64,000 nucleotides of DNA from Asterias rubens (GCF_902459465.1 NC_047083.1:7307526-7371525); one strand, 5' to 3'; positions 1 to 10,236 are shown, numbered from the stretch's first letter. Notes: a model not told the origin generated them from the letters alone. Numbers and translations: made by a program.

Positions 1-450
1 ACATATACAACAACAATACATACTGTAGTGTACACGTAACGCATTTTCGTACATCATTTTAAAGTGTCTTGCTTTAGGTCACAAGTGGGGACAAAGACAT
101 CATTTCAGATAATATTTAATTTTAACTTGTCATTTAAAAAGCAGTAGTCATGAGAGTAGTAGTCTCTCGCAAAGCAGCAGTATAGCATGATTGTTACGCG
201 AGAGCTGTTTCACTATCACCGCAACAGACATTTTAACGACTTATCCCCACGTTTGTCTCATGTTTGGGAAAGTTTGAGGGCCCCCTCTGGTTACGCCACT
301 TATTTTAAACTACAACAAACTGTTGCACCTTTTCATCTCTATGTGTACTTCTACTTCTACTTCTACTTCTACTTCGATACTTAGCATAGTCCTTCAGTCA
401 GGATATAAACGCCAAGGATGCAAACACACAACAATAAAAGGGCACTCTAA
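1..450. other. Intergenic, no gene seen
   Basis: No supportable coding sequence. Positions about 160-250 resemble the right end of the foldback element at 6588-6771 (ACTATCACCGC, ACAGACATTTTAAC). A short TACTTC hexanucleotide microsatellite lies at 346-376; the ORFs across it are its translation. Confidence 0.5.
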
Positions 451-454
451 GGTT

Positions 455-562
455 TTGGTTCCAAAAGTGTCCTGCTTTACGACACAAATGTCACAATCGG
501 GACTCGAACCCACACTCTGCTGAATAGAAACATCAGAGCTTGAGTCGGGTGTTCTTATCCGG
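455..562 (-). repeat. Fragment of tRNA-derived SINE (family S1)
   Basis: On the minus strand this reads as a tRNA-like head with B-box GGGTTCGAGTCC, then a fragment matching the better copies at 39166, 52036 and 58262. It is truncated and diverged. Confidence 0.6.
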
Positions 563-954
563 TCAGCTACAGTATCAACATCAACAACAAAAACTGATGC
601 GTTTTAATCTGAAAGTTCATGTATTACGTTTCAGATAGTGATTTCTCTCTGAAATAAATCATTCTTGCTTGTGTGTTGATTGTCACAACCAATACACGGT
701 TGATTTGAAAGCGTTTTTTAGGTCATTCAAATTCAAACACGGTTGAAACAGGAGGATGTGAATGAATTGCCCCAAAAAAGTTTGTTCTGAAAATAACCAG
801 TGTTGTTACAACAACTTGACATTGGTGATCAATCAGTTTTAAAAGTAAAATACGATAAGGGTCTACTAAATAAACATTCAAAGTCTATACTTAGAAAGGT
901 TACAGAATAGGCAATTAAAGGATACATGCTTACTGGTAATAATTTTAAATCATT

Positions 955-1175
955 TTGGGTTGAAACAAGAACTGGCACCCCAAGCAAACATTTATTGACA
1001 AAATAGGGAGACCGCCAACATAGGGCTGCATAGCTCAGTTGTGCGCAGGCATAATTCAATCCGTAGGTACTTGGTTCAAACCCTGCTCTAGTCAGTTCGT
1101 CTTCTTGTTCAACCCAAAATTATTTACTATTATTTACACTGCCAGTTTACCTTGTGGTTTACTACTTGATAGAAT
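955..1175 (+). repeat. tRNA-derived SINE (family S3)
   Basis: A-box-like TAGCTCAGTTG and B-box-like GGTTCAAACCC are spaced as in a tRNA. The upstream stretch (GACAAAATAGGGAGACCGCC) recurs near 60860-60885 and the tail (TTACCTTGTGGTTTA) near 5895 and 60700. It is a tRNA-derived repeat rather than a functional tRNA, because the acceptor arms do not pair. Confidence 0.55.
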
Positions 1176-1179
1176 CTAA

Positions 1180-2689
1180 AATCACAACTTAATACCCCCA
1201 ATTGATACCATAATGTTCCTCACATTCAATTTCTTCTTCCTACAAAATCTTAGAACTGAAATTGATTTGTTGAACATTTTAACAATTGAGCTGATTTGGT
1301 GCGTTAATCTAAACTAGACAAACTTGATGTGATCTTTGACAAGGCTTCACCACACACCCATACCTGTGAGCCACTTAAGCATCACATAGATTCATGATTG
1401 TATAGTACTAATTAATTGTCTTTCTATTATTATTTTTATAGATGTGTGCTGGCAGAAGGACTTCTGGAGAAGTACCCCCAGCATAAACTCCTCTGCAGTT
1501 AACTTTAATTGGCAACGCTAGGAAAAATCTGAGCTGGAGAGTTCGACGAACCCAAATATTTATTGGTCCTTGTAGGAAAGTTACACTCTCCAAGAGAACG
1601 AATTAAGACACATGACTGAGGTAGTGTAATTCTATCAACACATTTATATTGCAGCTTAGCATTAGTAGCCTTTAACAAATGTGGTAATTGGAATTCATTG
1701 TGTGCTTTTTGCTGATGGGTTGTACTATTAGCTTTGGCAGCAAAATGGCATTAAAGTAACTGTAAATATTCTTCAGCCAGCACCAATCGATATGTCCCTT
1801 AAATCAACAGCTGCAACAAAACTGATTATTAGTAAAGGTCTGCTTACAAAATGTAAGACTTCATCAATATAACCGCATCGCTTTTGTGCACAATTTATTT
1901 GGATTGTAAAACATTTTCAGAGGAAGTGTGTTTGAGTCATGAAGGGGGACTGGGGCCTAGCGGAGAACATGGCCGGGGATCGGGGAAGTAAAATTGGCCC
2001 TGGGTGAAAGTCCAAGCCATGCCCCCCTTACTGCCTTGCCGGGCAAGAGGACTTGTTGTTTTGTACATCCCTGGCTTTCCTCAGGGCTTGGACTACAATA
2101 AGTGCAAAAGGTCATGTCGCACGATTTATAGCAATTTATAGTCAACCACTTTAAAATAAAATACCCAAGAAGAAGAAACATGGCTTTCTGAATGTTTACA
2201 TATATTTCTTGGGGGAATAGTGAGACCATGTTTGAAATTGTACTTTGATATCAAAGTGTTTTGTTCGTGCATACTGCAGCGTTCAACTCAAAACTGCCGA
2301 CAAATCGACTTAGTGTGACTGACAAGGCCCTTTAAGTATATTGATGATGAAGTCAAAGTGCAGCCCTGTCAAAGTGCATTTTGTAAACAGACCTTTTTAG
2401 AACTTTTTAAACAAACGACAAACCTACCTTAATAACCTAGTGCTGAATAATTTACCAAGAAGTACAAGAAGCTTGTAGTAGAGAGATGATGAAGTGTTTG
2501 AAGTCATGATGAAGCTGCAAGCCAAGTGTTCTCATCACAGCCCTGATGCATCTCTTGTTGCTTCTCATTATCTTAATAAACCTGTAAACAGAAATCAAAG
2601 AAAAGAATAAAGTATTGGTTGAATTATAAGAGTCATTGATCAAATTTGACAGTCTGCAGTTTCAAACAAACAATGTGCCTATTTATTAT
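1180..2689. other. Intergenic, no gene seen
   Basis: No ORF with family similarity or codon structure, and no element boundaries I could define. Short ORFs here look random. Confidence 0.45.
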
Positions 2690-3022
2690 ACTAAATAAAT
2701 TATTAGCATAAAACCTTACTTGGTAACGAGTAATGGGGAGCTGTTCAGTATAAAACATTGTGAGAAACGGCTCCCTCTGAAGTAACGTAGTTTTCGAGAA
2801 AGAAGTAATTTTCCACGAATTTGATTTTGAGACCTCAGGTTTACAATTTGGGGTCTCGAAATCAAGCATCTGAAAGCACACAACTTTGTGTGACAAGGGT
2901 GTTTTTTCTTTCATTATTATCTCGCAACTTTCACAGGTTTGTTATTTTGTGCATATGTTGAGATACACCAAGTGAGAAGACTGGTCTTTGACAATTACCA
3001 ATACCGCCACTGTCTTTAAAGT
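2690..3022 (-). repeat. Foldback MITE family A
   Basis: Family A consensus is about 390 bp. Ends are TTTAAAGGCASTGGACACTA and its complement. The arms contain ACTCAAAATAATTATTAGC on one side and GTCAAAGACCAGTCTTCTC on the other. The centre is a hairpin built on TTTCGAGACCTC / GAGGTCTCGAAA. The family encodes no protein; short ORFs across it are spurious. This copy lacks its outer left end; the right end is CCACTGTCTTTAAAG. Strand is given by arm order and is only a convention. Confidence 0.85.
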
Positions 3023-3225
3023 AAAGTGTTTGCTTCTGTACTTTTTATTGTTTGTTTGATTAAAGTTTTTGCTCTTGTGACAGTTGCACTTTATATTATT
3101 GAAGTAAATGAATAAAACTAAAATGGAATTTATGCAGAACCCTCAGAGTTGTTCTTCTTTTTTTCTGAAAATTTATTATTGGGACTGATACAAAATCAGG
3201 CTGGTAATTGAACTGGGTATATCTT

Positions 3226-3583
3226 GAGGGCATTTCAAGATGGTAAGAAAAGAGGGAGGTTGGGATGGATTGTACAAAGCTATTATAGGTTTTCTCGGTC
3301 AATTTCGACAAATGAGCAGCCAATTTAACCACCGAGCTATTCTTTTTCGCGCGAAAACTAATGCAATTAAAAAGGGTCATTCGATTTCGTTTTTGATTAG
3401 TCAAATATAAAGTTGCGTCATTCGATTAAACAAAATAACCATTCAATATAAAAACTCATCAAAGCGGCATTCAAATTCGCAGACGCTTCTTGAGGCGTGT
3501 GTGTCACGAAAAATAATGACGCTATGCTCAATTGAACAGAGTACTAAAGGGATTTGACTCGATTCAAAACGAAATTGAATGGC
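3226..3583 (+). repeat. First copy of a ~350-bp duplicated unit
   Basis: This segment (from the GGGATGG motif through GAGCAGCCAATTTAACCACC, the GCGCGAAA block and GACTCGATTC) is repeated with moderate divergence at 3845-4193. The two copies flank a minisatellite. No coding evidence. Confidence 0.7.
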
Positions 3584-3599
3584 CGAATTCTGAATTTGA

Positions 3600-3900
3600 A
3601 ACGCAGTTCAAGATGGAAAGAAAAGGGGGATTGGAATGGATTGTACAACTTAAGGCTAATTAGTATAGTAGAAGGGGTAATCTTGGGGCGGTTCAAGATG
3701 GAAAGAAAAGGGGAGGTTGGGATGGAAGTACAAGGCTAATAGTAGAAGGGGTATATAAAAGAGGGCGGTTCAAGATGGAGAGAAAAAGGGGAGGCTGGGA
3801 TGGAGGGTCAAAGCTAATAGTAGAAGGGGATATTAGGGGCGGTGCAAGATGGAGAGAAAAAGGGGAGGCTGGGATGGAAGTACAATGCTATTATATGTTT
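3600..3900 (+). repeat. Minisatellite, ~70-bp unit
   Basis: Three to four imperfect tandem units contain GGCGGTTCAAGATGGAAAGA, GGGAGGTTGGGATGGA and CTAATAGTAGAAGGGG, starting near 3606, 3689, 3767 and 3839. It lies between the two copies of the 350-bp unit and probably grew by unequal exchange from its edge sequence. Confidence 0.75.
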
Positions 3901-4193
3901 TCTCAGTCAATTTTGGTAAATGAGCAGCCAATTTAACCACCAAGCTATTCTGTTTCGCGCGAAATCGAATGCTACTGAAAAGGGTAATTCGATTTCGCTT
4001 TATGAATAGTTGAATGTAGTGTTGCGTCATTCGATTTAACAAAATAATCTTTCAATTTAACAATTCATCAAAGCAACATTCAAATTCACAGACGCTATTT
4101 GAGGTGTGTATGTCACGAAAAAGAATGACGATATATGCTAAATTAAACAGAGTGCTTAAGGAATTTGACTCGACTCGAAACAAAATTGAATGA
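3845..4193 (+). repeat. Second copy of the ~350-bp duplicated unit
   Basis: Direct-repeat partner of 3226-3583, sharing GAGCAGCCAATTTAACCACC and GTTGCGTCATTCGATT. Confidence 0.7.
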
Positions 4194-4272
4194 TGGGGTA
4201 TCAACTTTATAAAGGAAACTTTAATCTTCGTCATTGGCTAAGGGTTGGTGGTTGTGCATACTGCGTACAAAT

Positions 4273-4571
4273 GGGCCCAATTTCATGGCTCTGCTTACCG
4301 CTGAATTCCACGCTTGTGATAATTATTCCCCGCTTACTACTAGCGCCAAATTTCTGCGCTAGCATTGTAAGCGTAGAATGCCTTACTACTAGCGCCAAAT
4401 TTCTGCGCTAGCATTGTAAGCGTAGAATGCCTAGTAACGTTGAGTACGCACGTGCAGAAGCCAAAATTCGCCGCTAACCCGTGAAATACGCTTGCCGTAA
4501 GCACATAATTCCCTGCTTCCCGTAAGCGCCGATTCCGTGCTTACGGTAAGCAGAGCCATGAAATTGGGCCC
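4273..4571. mobile_element. Foldback MITE with GGGCCCAATTTCAT ends (family F)
   Basis: The left end GGGCCCAATTTCATGGCTCT and the right end AGAGCCATGAAATTGGGCCC are exact inverted repeats, continuing into GCTTACCG/CGGTAAGC. The interior holds two tandem copies of a ~47-bp block (TTACTACTAGCGCCAAATTT) that is itself palindromic. No coding capacity. Related ends recur at 57984-58143. Confidence 0.85.
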
Positions 4572-4599
4572 TGGAACACAAGTGTTTTGGTGTTGGCAG

Positions 4600-5030
4600 G
4601 GGTCCATACAGTATACATACTAGGTGTCGTGTGAGTGTCAAATGCAATTACTCAGTGACCCAGTCATGCAGTCAACATATCAACAATTGCAATAAGTTTT
4701 AAAACTTAAAGTTTAAGTTTAAAATCTGATGGCAATGATAAACTAGATTTATGTGATCAGTTTACGACTAGATACTGTAGATGCTTTGCTAAGTTGTTGC
4801 TAAAAAAGGTCACCTTTTCGCGGGGCTATTATGGGCTCTTGGGACTTGGTCCCATGGTCTTACTCTTATAATATATCACAGACGGACACAGTATGCAAAT
4901 GATGTTTAAAGCCAAAGGGAAAGAGAGACACATCATATAAACAGCCCAACAACTTCAAGGTGGGCTACGACGTTATTGCTATTATTTTAATTATCCTCAT
5001 TAAATAAATGTTCATTGAATTGAATTGAAT
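4600..5030 (+). repeat. Intergenic with retroelement-like 3' tail
   Basis: The stretch ends in ATTGAATTGAATTGAATGG at about 5013-5031, the same pentanucleotide tail type (TTGAA)n that ends the LINE fragment at 59757. ACAGCCCAACAA at 4944-4955 matches the end of the foldback at 10237-10393. Nothing else identified. Confidence 0.4.
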
Positions 5031-5031
5031 G

Positions 5032-5710
5032 GTCCATGGGTTGGTTCAAAGCCTCCTCCATGGTTGGGGGCTTATTGATTTTTTACTATCATCACAGTTG
5101 TCCCATCTGTCATGCCCCGAACGTACCTGTACTGTCCAAACTCTTCAACATGTTCAAATCAAAGTTCCAACAAATGAACAAACTAGTTTTAGTTTTTATT
5201 CCATTAGTATTACAAAAAGTGTGCTACCTGTGCCCCACGGAATCTACATCCACACCAAGAATATACCAGCTATTTCTAGACGAAATAATCAATACGCCAA
5301 ACAAACAAATCTTTACTTACCGATGTTTTGTGATGAAAACATTTTTATTTTAAAACCATCGTGTGAGCAGACGACATGTTTACTGTGGTTATATATATAT
5401 GACATAACAAAATGCACATGCGCAGCTTCTAGAAACACAGCGCCCTCTCTCGATCTAAAAAAATAATTAGATGATTTTAAGAGAGCGCCCTCTCTTGATT
5501 AAAAAAAAATTACACGAAATAGAAGACAGCGCCCTCTGTGTTGACGAAATAACGGGAGATTATTAAAAAATAAGTTTTACGCCCACAAAGTATACAACTG
5601 TTTTTTTATGAATCAAATCAACACAAATTTATTTCACAGCTTTATGTCTTGTGTTTTGTTTACTTTTCAATGAATTTTGATCACCTCACCCCCCAAAAAG
5701 GGAAATAAAG
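5032..5710. other. Intergenic, no gene seen
   Basis: Two overlapping ORFs of 145 and 105 aa occur here but show no domain and overlap each other in different frames. Around 5440-5545 the phrase AGCGCCCTCT occurs three times, in a short diverged direct repeat. Confidence 0.4.
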
Positions 5711-5734
5711 GTTTTCCCCTACATTACCCACTTT

Positions 5735-5925
5735 TATGGGTGTAATCCCGGTAGTTTCCCCCAGTGGCATCCGAAAACAAAGATTTTGGCAAAAGGACTT
5801 GATAGTTGGTAGAGCACCGGAACGCAGAGGTTGTTGGTTCAAATCCCGCTCTCTAAGTCAATTTGTCTATGTTCAGCCCCAAATTTAAAATTTACCCTTG
5901 TGGTTGATAACTTAAAAAAATTTAA
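5735..5925 (+). repeat. tRNA-derived SINE (family S3)
   Basis: GATAGTTGGTAGAGCACC (A-box region) and GGTTCAAATCCC (B box) are followed by TTGTCTATGTTCAGCCC and ACCCTTGTGGTTGATAAC, as in the copy at 955. Not a functional tRNA. Confidence 0.55.
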
Positions 5926-5929
5926 TTAA

Positions 5930-6585
5930 CAAAACCTGAGCGTGCACATAATATTACCAAGTGTCCAAAAAGTCCCCAATTAGGATGTTACGATTTGAAA
6001 ATCTCCAAACTATCGATGAGTATAAAAAAACACTCAAAAAGCTTGAATTTTCTCAGAAGTGCGAAACAGCAATGAAAACAAGGTGACACTGATTTAAAGA
6101 AAAAAGAACCATTGTGATTTAATAATGAAACTATCAACCACTTCAAATATCATAAACCTTTTTTCAAACACCCACTTTGCAAGCGCAAACTGTTGAATGA
6201 GGTGCATGCTGGTCTAACTATTGATCAAACTTGACCTCTAGCTAGACCACCGTGCACCGCATTCTTTGCCTGAGGCATTTTTCAATGTCAATAAAACAAA
6301 AATACTCTGGGCCTAAACATATTATCCCTCAAGTAAAAGTTATTTTCTATTAATAAATACCTTGGACAGTTTACAGACTCTGATTGGTCAAAACAAGATA
6401 TATCACGTTGGGATGTTTTAACTTAACTCCCTTCTTCAAACATTCTGTTCTACAAACATCTGATGAATCATGATTCACATCATGAACAAGTAATTTTTTC
6501 CAGAGTTCATTTTTGTAATGATCAATAAACAACTTTAACATTACAGTAAACTGGCAAGTTTGTGTGGGTTCACTTCTGTTCACTT
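5930..6585. other. Intergenic, no gene seen
   Basis: AT-rich sequence without recognised repeats. It lies downstream (3') of the minus-strand zinc-finger gene and may contain its 3' UTR, but I could not place a polyadenylation signal with confidence. Confidence 0.4.
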
Positions 6586-6773
6586 GTGGACAAGTCGTTT
6601 ATGGTTTGTCGCTGTGATAGTTGAGTCATAGTGGTGGCATAATGATTCAGGTCTCTGCGAGAGTAGTACTCTCGAGGGACCAGCAGTCTCGCGAGAATAC
6701 CGCCAGTGTCGCGGGAATCTTGTAGAGAGTCGGAACACTATCACCGCGACAGACATTTAACAACTTGTCCAGA
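6586..6773. repeat. Foldback element
   Basis: The left arm (GGACAAGTCGTTTATGG, GTCGCTGTGATAGT) and the right arm (ACTATCACCGCGACAGAC, AACAACTTGTCC) are inverted repeats about 190 bp apart end to end. The centre is rich in CTCGCGAGA-like palindromes. It lies just 3' of the zinc-finger ORF. Confidence 0.6.
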
Positions 6774-6852
6774 AAAAAATGTCCAAAAGTCTAATGTACC
6801 TCTTTTAGCACAGATGTAACAAAGTTCTTATTTTGGCTACTAGTATAGGCGG

Positions 6853-7983
6853 TCAGAGTTTTTCTTCAGGAGGCGGTTTGGCCACAAATGGCGTCAGCAA
6901 ATGTCTCTCTTCGGTGTGAACTAGCTGGTGACAAAGTAGACTCCCACTTTGACAAAATGCTCTTCCACAAATGTCACAAACAAATGGTTTTTCTCCAGTG
7001 TGGACTCTGTGGTGAGTCTTTAAACCTCCTTTGAAAGAAAATCCTTTTCCACAAATGTCACAAATAAAAGGTTTCTCTCCAGTGTGGACGATCTGATGCA
7101 TTTTCAGTGTATATTTTTGTGAGAAGGCTTTCTCACAAATGTCACAAACAAACGGTTTCTCTCCAGTGTGAATACGCTGATGATCTGTTAGGAAACGTCT
7201 CTGTGAGAAGGCTTTTCCACAAAAGTTGCAAACAAATGGTTTTTCTCCAGTGTGAACACGCTGATGGACACTCAAGTTTGTTTTATGCGAGTACGCTTTT
7301 CCACAAATATCACAAACGAATGGTTTCTCTCCAGTATGAACACGTAGATGTTCAGTCACGTTGTTACTTTGCGCAAAAGCTTTTCCACAAATGTCACAAG
7401 CAAACGGTTTGTCTCCAGTGTGGACTATCTGATGCTTTTTTAGTGTATTTTTTTGTGAGAAGGCTTTTCCACAAGTGTTACAAATAAATGGTTTCTCTCC
7501 AGTGTGGATACGCTGGTGGTCCGTCAGGCAATGTCTTTGTGAGAAGGCCTGTTCACAAATGTCACAAATATATGGTTTCTTTCCGGTGTGGACACGCTGA
7601 TGGATGGAAAGGTATCGGCTTGTTGAAAAAGATTTTTCACAAATGTCACAAACAAATTGTTTGTCTCCAGTGTGGACAAGTTGATGTTTTGTCAGTGTGC
7701 ATTTTTGTGAAATTACTGCTCCACAAAATTCAGAAGTATATTCTTCCTCCTCACATTTGACTCTTTGTTGTGTATTTATACCGCCTATTCTAGACAAATC
7801 TTTTCCACAAAAGTTGTTTACAATTGATTTCTCTTTAGTAAGGTCACAGCAATGGGTGGTTAGGCAAAGATTTGTTAAAAAGGCTTCGCCACAAACTTCA
7901 CAAATAACTGGTTTTGTTTCAGTTTGGTCTTTTGGGTGATTCATATCACAAACAACTTCAACTGTCTCAGTTCCAGAATTCAT
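6853..7983 (-). CDS. C2H2 (Kruppel-type) zinc-finger protein, 376 aa
   Basis: A nuclear DNA-binding protein by family; target unknown. The ORF contains nine consecutive canonical C2H2 fingers (CxxC, 12 residues, HxxxH) joined by TGEKP-type linkers, from about residue 109 to 360. These are preceded by three degenerate finger-like segments (residues ~25-105) that keep FCG or CEVCGEAF but lose Cys or His ligands. There is no KRAB, SCAN, BTB or ZAD domain. The C-terminus after finger nine is a short PPPEEKL tail. The chosen start is the first Met after two adjacent in-frame stops just upstream. The same frame continues upstream as decayed finger sequence, so the true N-terminus may lie on another exon, or the gene may have lost its 5' part. 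Plus-strand ORFs at 7107-7760 are antisense shadows. Confidence 0.85.
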   Translation of the reverse strand: MNSGTETVEVVCDMNHPKDQTETKPVICEVCGEAFLTNLCLTTHCCDLTKEKSIVNNFCGKDLSRIGGINTQQRVKCEEEEYTSEFCGAVISQKCTLTKHQLVHTGDKQFVCDICEKSFSTSRYLSIHQRVHTGKKPYICDICEQAFSQRHCLTDHQRIHTGEKPFICNTCGKAFSQKNTLKKHQIVHTGDKPFACDICGKAFAQSNNVTEHLRVHTGEKPFVCDICGKAYSHKTNLSVHQRVHTGEKPFVCNFCGKAFSQRRFLTDHQRIHTGEKPFVCDICEKAFSQKYTLKMHQIVHTGEKPFICDICGKGFSFKGGLKTHHRVHTGEKPFVCDICGRAFCQSGSLLCHQLVHTEERHLLTPFVAKPPPEEKL

Positions 7984-7998
7984 GTTGGGATGATTTTA

Positions 7999-8202
7999 TC
8001 ATTGGATTAAAAACTTCTGATGTTCTGCCGAGATGTTTTCTGTTTGAATCTTTTCCACTAAGATCACAAGTAGATGGTTTCTCCCAGTGTGGAAGTCTAA
8101 TAGGTAGTCAAGTGGTTTTTTTTGTGAAAAGTCAATTCCACAACATGGTTTGCCCTTCAGTATGGATAAGCAATGGTTTTTCAATTCAGGTGACGATTTC
8201 AT
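7999..8202 (-). pseudogene. Decayed N-terminal finger segment of the zinc-finger gene
   Basis: Same frame as the zinc-finger ORF but separated from it by two tandem stops (TGA TAA). Residues such as CCGIDFSQKKPLDYLLDFHT look like an eroded C2H2 finger. It is either an ancestral part of the array now lost by nonsense mutation, or 5' UTR/intron of the current transcript. Confidence 0.5.
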
Positions 8203-8317
8203 GAGGTTTTTGTTTTTTTAGTTTTTTTTTTAAACAAATGGTTTATCTCCAGCAACACAATGAGAATTATAAAAATTGCTCGTAATTTTTGAGGGCCTTT
8301 CCAGAAAATTTCAGAAT

Positions 8318-8352
8318 CTAATGGTTTGTTTGTTTGTTTGTTTGTTTGTTTA
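8318..8352 (+). repeat. (GTTT)n microsatellite
   Basis: Uninterrupted GTTT units upstream of the zinc-finger gene. Confidence 0.85.
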
Positions 8353-8576
8353 GTGTCAAGTCTTTGGTGCTTTGTGTTCATGAATATCAAAGTTTATTAA
8401 AAATGTCATACACAAATCCATCCAACAACCTCGTGATTACTTGAATGTTTTTCCAGCTCGCCTTCCTCTGAGTCGATCGCTCCACATTCGCGATCTTTGC
8501 AGAATTCATCTGTAATAATTAAAAACAATTTTGAATAATGATTATTATGAAAATGATAGTATACACAGATGGAAAT

Positions 8577-8632
8577 TTGCATCAGGAATAAATAACATTC
8601 ATTTTGGTTTATCCATATATACACCGATGTGT
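8577..8632 (+). repeat. Left piece of a split tRNA-derived SINE (family S2)
   Basis: ATTCATTTTGGTTT and ACACCGATGTGT match the left flank of the intact copy at 9592. The sequence then switches abruptly into LINE coding sequence. The missing continuation (GTTAGCGCTGTACACTCGG) resumes at 9378. Confidence 0.7.
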
Positions 8633-9215
8633 ACGGTTGTGAAACTTGGGTTACATATCGCAGGAACCTGCTGACATTGGAACGCTACCACCAGCGATGC
8701 TTCAGAAGGATTCTTAACATCAAATGGGAAGACCGACACACCAATGCAAGTGTCCTCACTGAGGCAAAAACCACCAGCATTGAAGCTTTGATCATCAAAC
8801 ACCAGCTGAGATGGTCTGGCCAATGCGTCAGAATGTCAGACGAGCGCCTTCCTAAAAAGGTACTCTACTCTCAGCTTAGCCAAGGACAACGGACTTGCGG
8901 AGGGCAACGGAAGCGCTACAAAGATACCCTAAAAGCATCGCTACAAAAGTGTAGTATCAATACTGCTTCCTGGGAGAACCTGACAGCAGATCGAGCATCA
9001 TGGAGGCAACGGTTGCACAGAGGCACGGCTAGTTTTGAAATGAATCGACTAGCTCAGGCAACAGCTAATCGTCAGTCAGCGAAAGGAGAGGGAACGTGAC
9101 AGACATCTCCATGGTCCAACCGTCCCTATAACTACAACCTGTGACATCTGCCTGAGAGTATGTGGCTCACGGATTGGACTTTTGAGTCATCGACGGAGTC
9201 ACCTTATAGGCACCA
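8629..9215 (+). pseudogene. LINE (non-LTR retrotransposon) ORF2 C-terminal fragment
   Basis: The 156-aa ORF has the typical post-reverse-transcriptase C-terminus of a non-LTR element: YGCETW, LERYHQRCFRRIL, LRWSGQCVRM and TASWENLTADRASWRQR. The catalytic RT core and endonuclease are absent, so it is a 5'-truncated dead copy. The ORF stops at 9097-9099, but shifting frame near 9085 restores a C-terminal CCHH-like motif (TCDICLRVCGSRIGLLSH), so a frameshift is present. It interrupts an S2 SINE. Confidence 0.8.
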
Positions 9216-9322
9216 GCTACCTCAACCCTAATAATCTGCCTGAGAGTATGTTGCTCACGGACTGGACTTTTGAGTTATCGACGGAGTCACCTTAGGCACC
9301 AGCTACCTCAACCCTAATAACT
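9149..9322 (+). repeat. 86-bp tandem duplication in LINE 3' end
   Basis: The block beginning CTGCCTGAGAGTATGT and ending CAGCTACCTCAACCCTAATAA occurs twice head to tail with a few substitutions. It covers the terminal zinc-finger-like coding motif of the LINE. Confidence 0.8.
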
Positions 9323-9375
9323 AAGTTTATTCTGTGGAGAACATCTTCCTCGACATCGAGGGATTGCTTATTATT

Positions 9376-9585
9376 ATGTTAGCGCTGTACACTCGGTACT
9401 TTCCTGAGCTCTGCGAAAAAGTCACAGGTATATTATTGAAGTGGGATTGGAACCCACGACCTTTGCAAATCCAGAGCGGTGTGATACCAACTAGACCACC
9501 GAGATTGCCCAGTGGCAAGAGGCAGTTCGAATTCTATGTTTTAGCAGCGGGTACTGCAAACGTTTCAATAGATGTTAAATTTGCG
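9376..9585 (+). repeat. Right piece of the split S2 SINE
   Basis: Continues from the break at 8632. On the minus strand it holds the tRNA-like promoter: A box TGGTCTAGTTGGTA and B box GGGTTCCAATCCC. Confidence 0.7.
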
Positions 9586-9591
9586 TCGGGG

Positions 9592-9880
9592 ATAAAGAAT
9601 ATTCATTTTAATTTTGGTTTTTACCCATACACCGATGTGTGTTAGCACTGTATACTCAGTACTTTCCCGAGTCCTGTGAAAAAATATCACAGGCATGTTA
9701 CTCGGGTGGGATTCGAACCCACAACCCTTGCAATTCTAGAGCAGTGTCTTACCAACTAGACTACCGAGGTTGCCCGGCAGCTAGAGGCAGTTCGAATCCT
9801 ATGTTTTGGCAGCGGGTACCGCAACGATATAATAGACATTTAACATCTATTAATATTCATTTTGGTTTTTTACCAATAAA
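9592..9880 (+). repeat. tRNA-derived SINE (family S2), best copy
   Basis: Flanks ATTCATTTTAATTTTGG and ACACCGATGTGTGTTAGCAC are followed by TCGGGTGGGATTCGAACCC, the reverse complement of a B box, and CTTACCAACTAGAC, the reverse complement of an A box. It therefore reads as a tRNA-like unit on the minus strand. It lies head to tail with the previous copy. Confidence 0.75.
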
Positions 9881-9899
9881 CACCGTGATACAACTGAGA

Positions 9900-10236
9900 T
9901 TGCCAGATAGCTAGAGGCAGTTTGTACCCGGTGTTAAAATAAAGGATTTGAACTGCCTCTAGCTACCGAGCAACATTGTTGTCTATGTTGACAAGACACT
10001 GCTCTTGAATTGCAAAGGTCATGGGTCAAAGGACACATAAAGCCTAATTTTGGCGAAAAAAAGAAAGAAAAAAAAAAAAAAAGAGCGATTTGCGATTACA
10101 AAATTAATTGATCCATGATTGAACCATCATTGTTATTGTCTTGACTCTGGAGAGATGTAACCCTATGAGGTTTTGGGAGACGATAGCGGACGAAACCCAA
10201 ATAGTTCTAGGAGTAGCTCTAGTCTAGCCTAGTGCT
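9900..10236. other. Intergenic, low-complexity A-rich stretch
   Basis: Contains a poly-A/GAAA tract near 10058-10083 preceded by remnants of S2-type sequence (AGCTAGAGGCAG; GCAAAGGTCATGGGTC). No gene seen. Confidence 0.5.

Noticed and set aside
5029-5466. 145-aa ORF
   Set aside because: No domain, low-complexity end, overlapped by another ORF in a different frame.
7107-7760. Plus-strand ORFs with repeated FHKCHKQ-like units
   Set aside because: Complement of the C2H2 finger array; periodicity is inherited from it.
8407-8512. Possible upstream exon of the zinc-finger gene (after TTATTACAG at 8513)
   Set aside because: The acceptor is good, but no convincing donor and no domain; left unannotated.
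9405-9510. tRNA gene candidates at S1, S2 and S3 loci
   Set aside because: A and B boxes are present but acceptor arms do not pair and each is embedded in a repeated unit; SINE heads.
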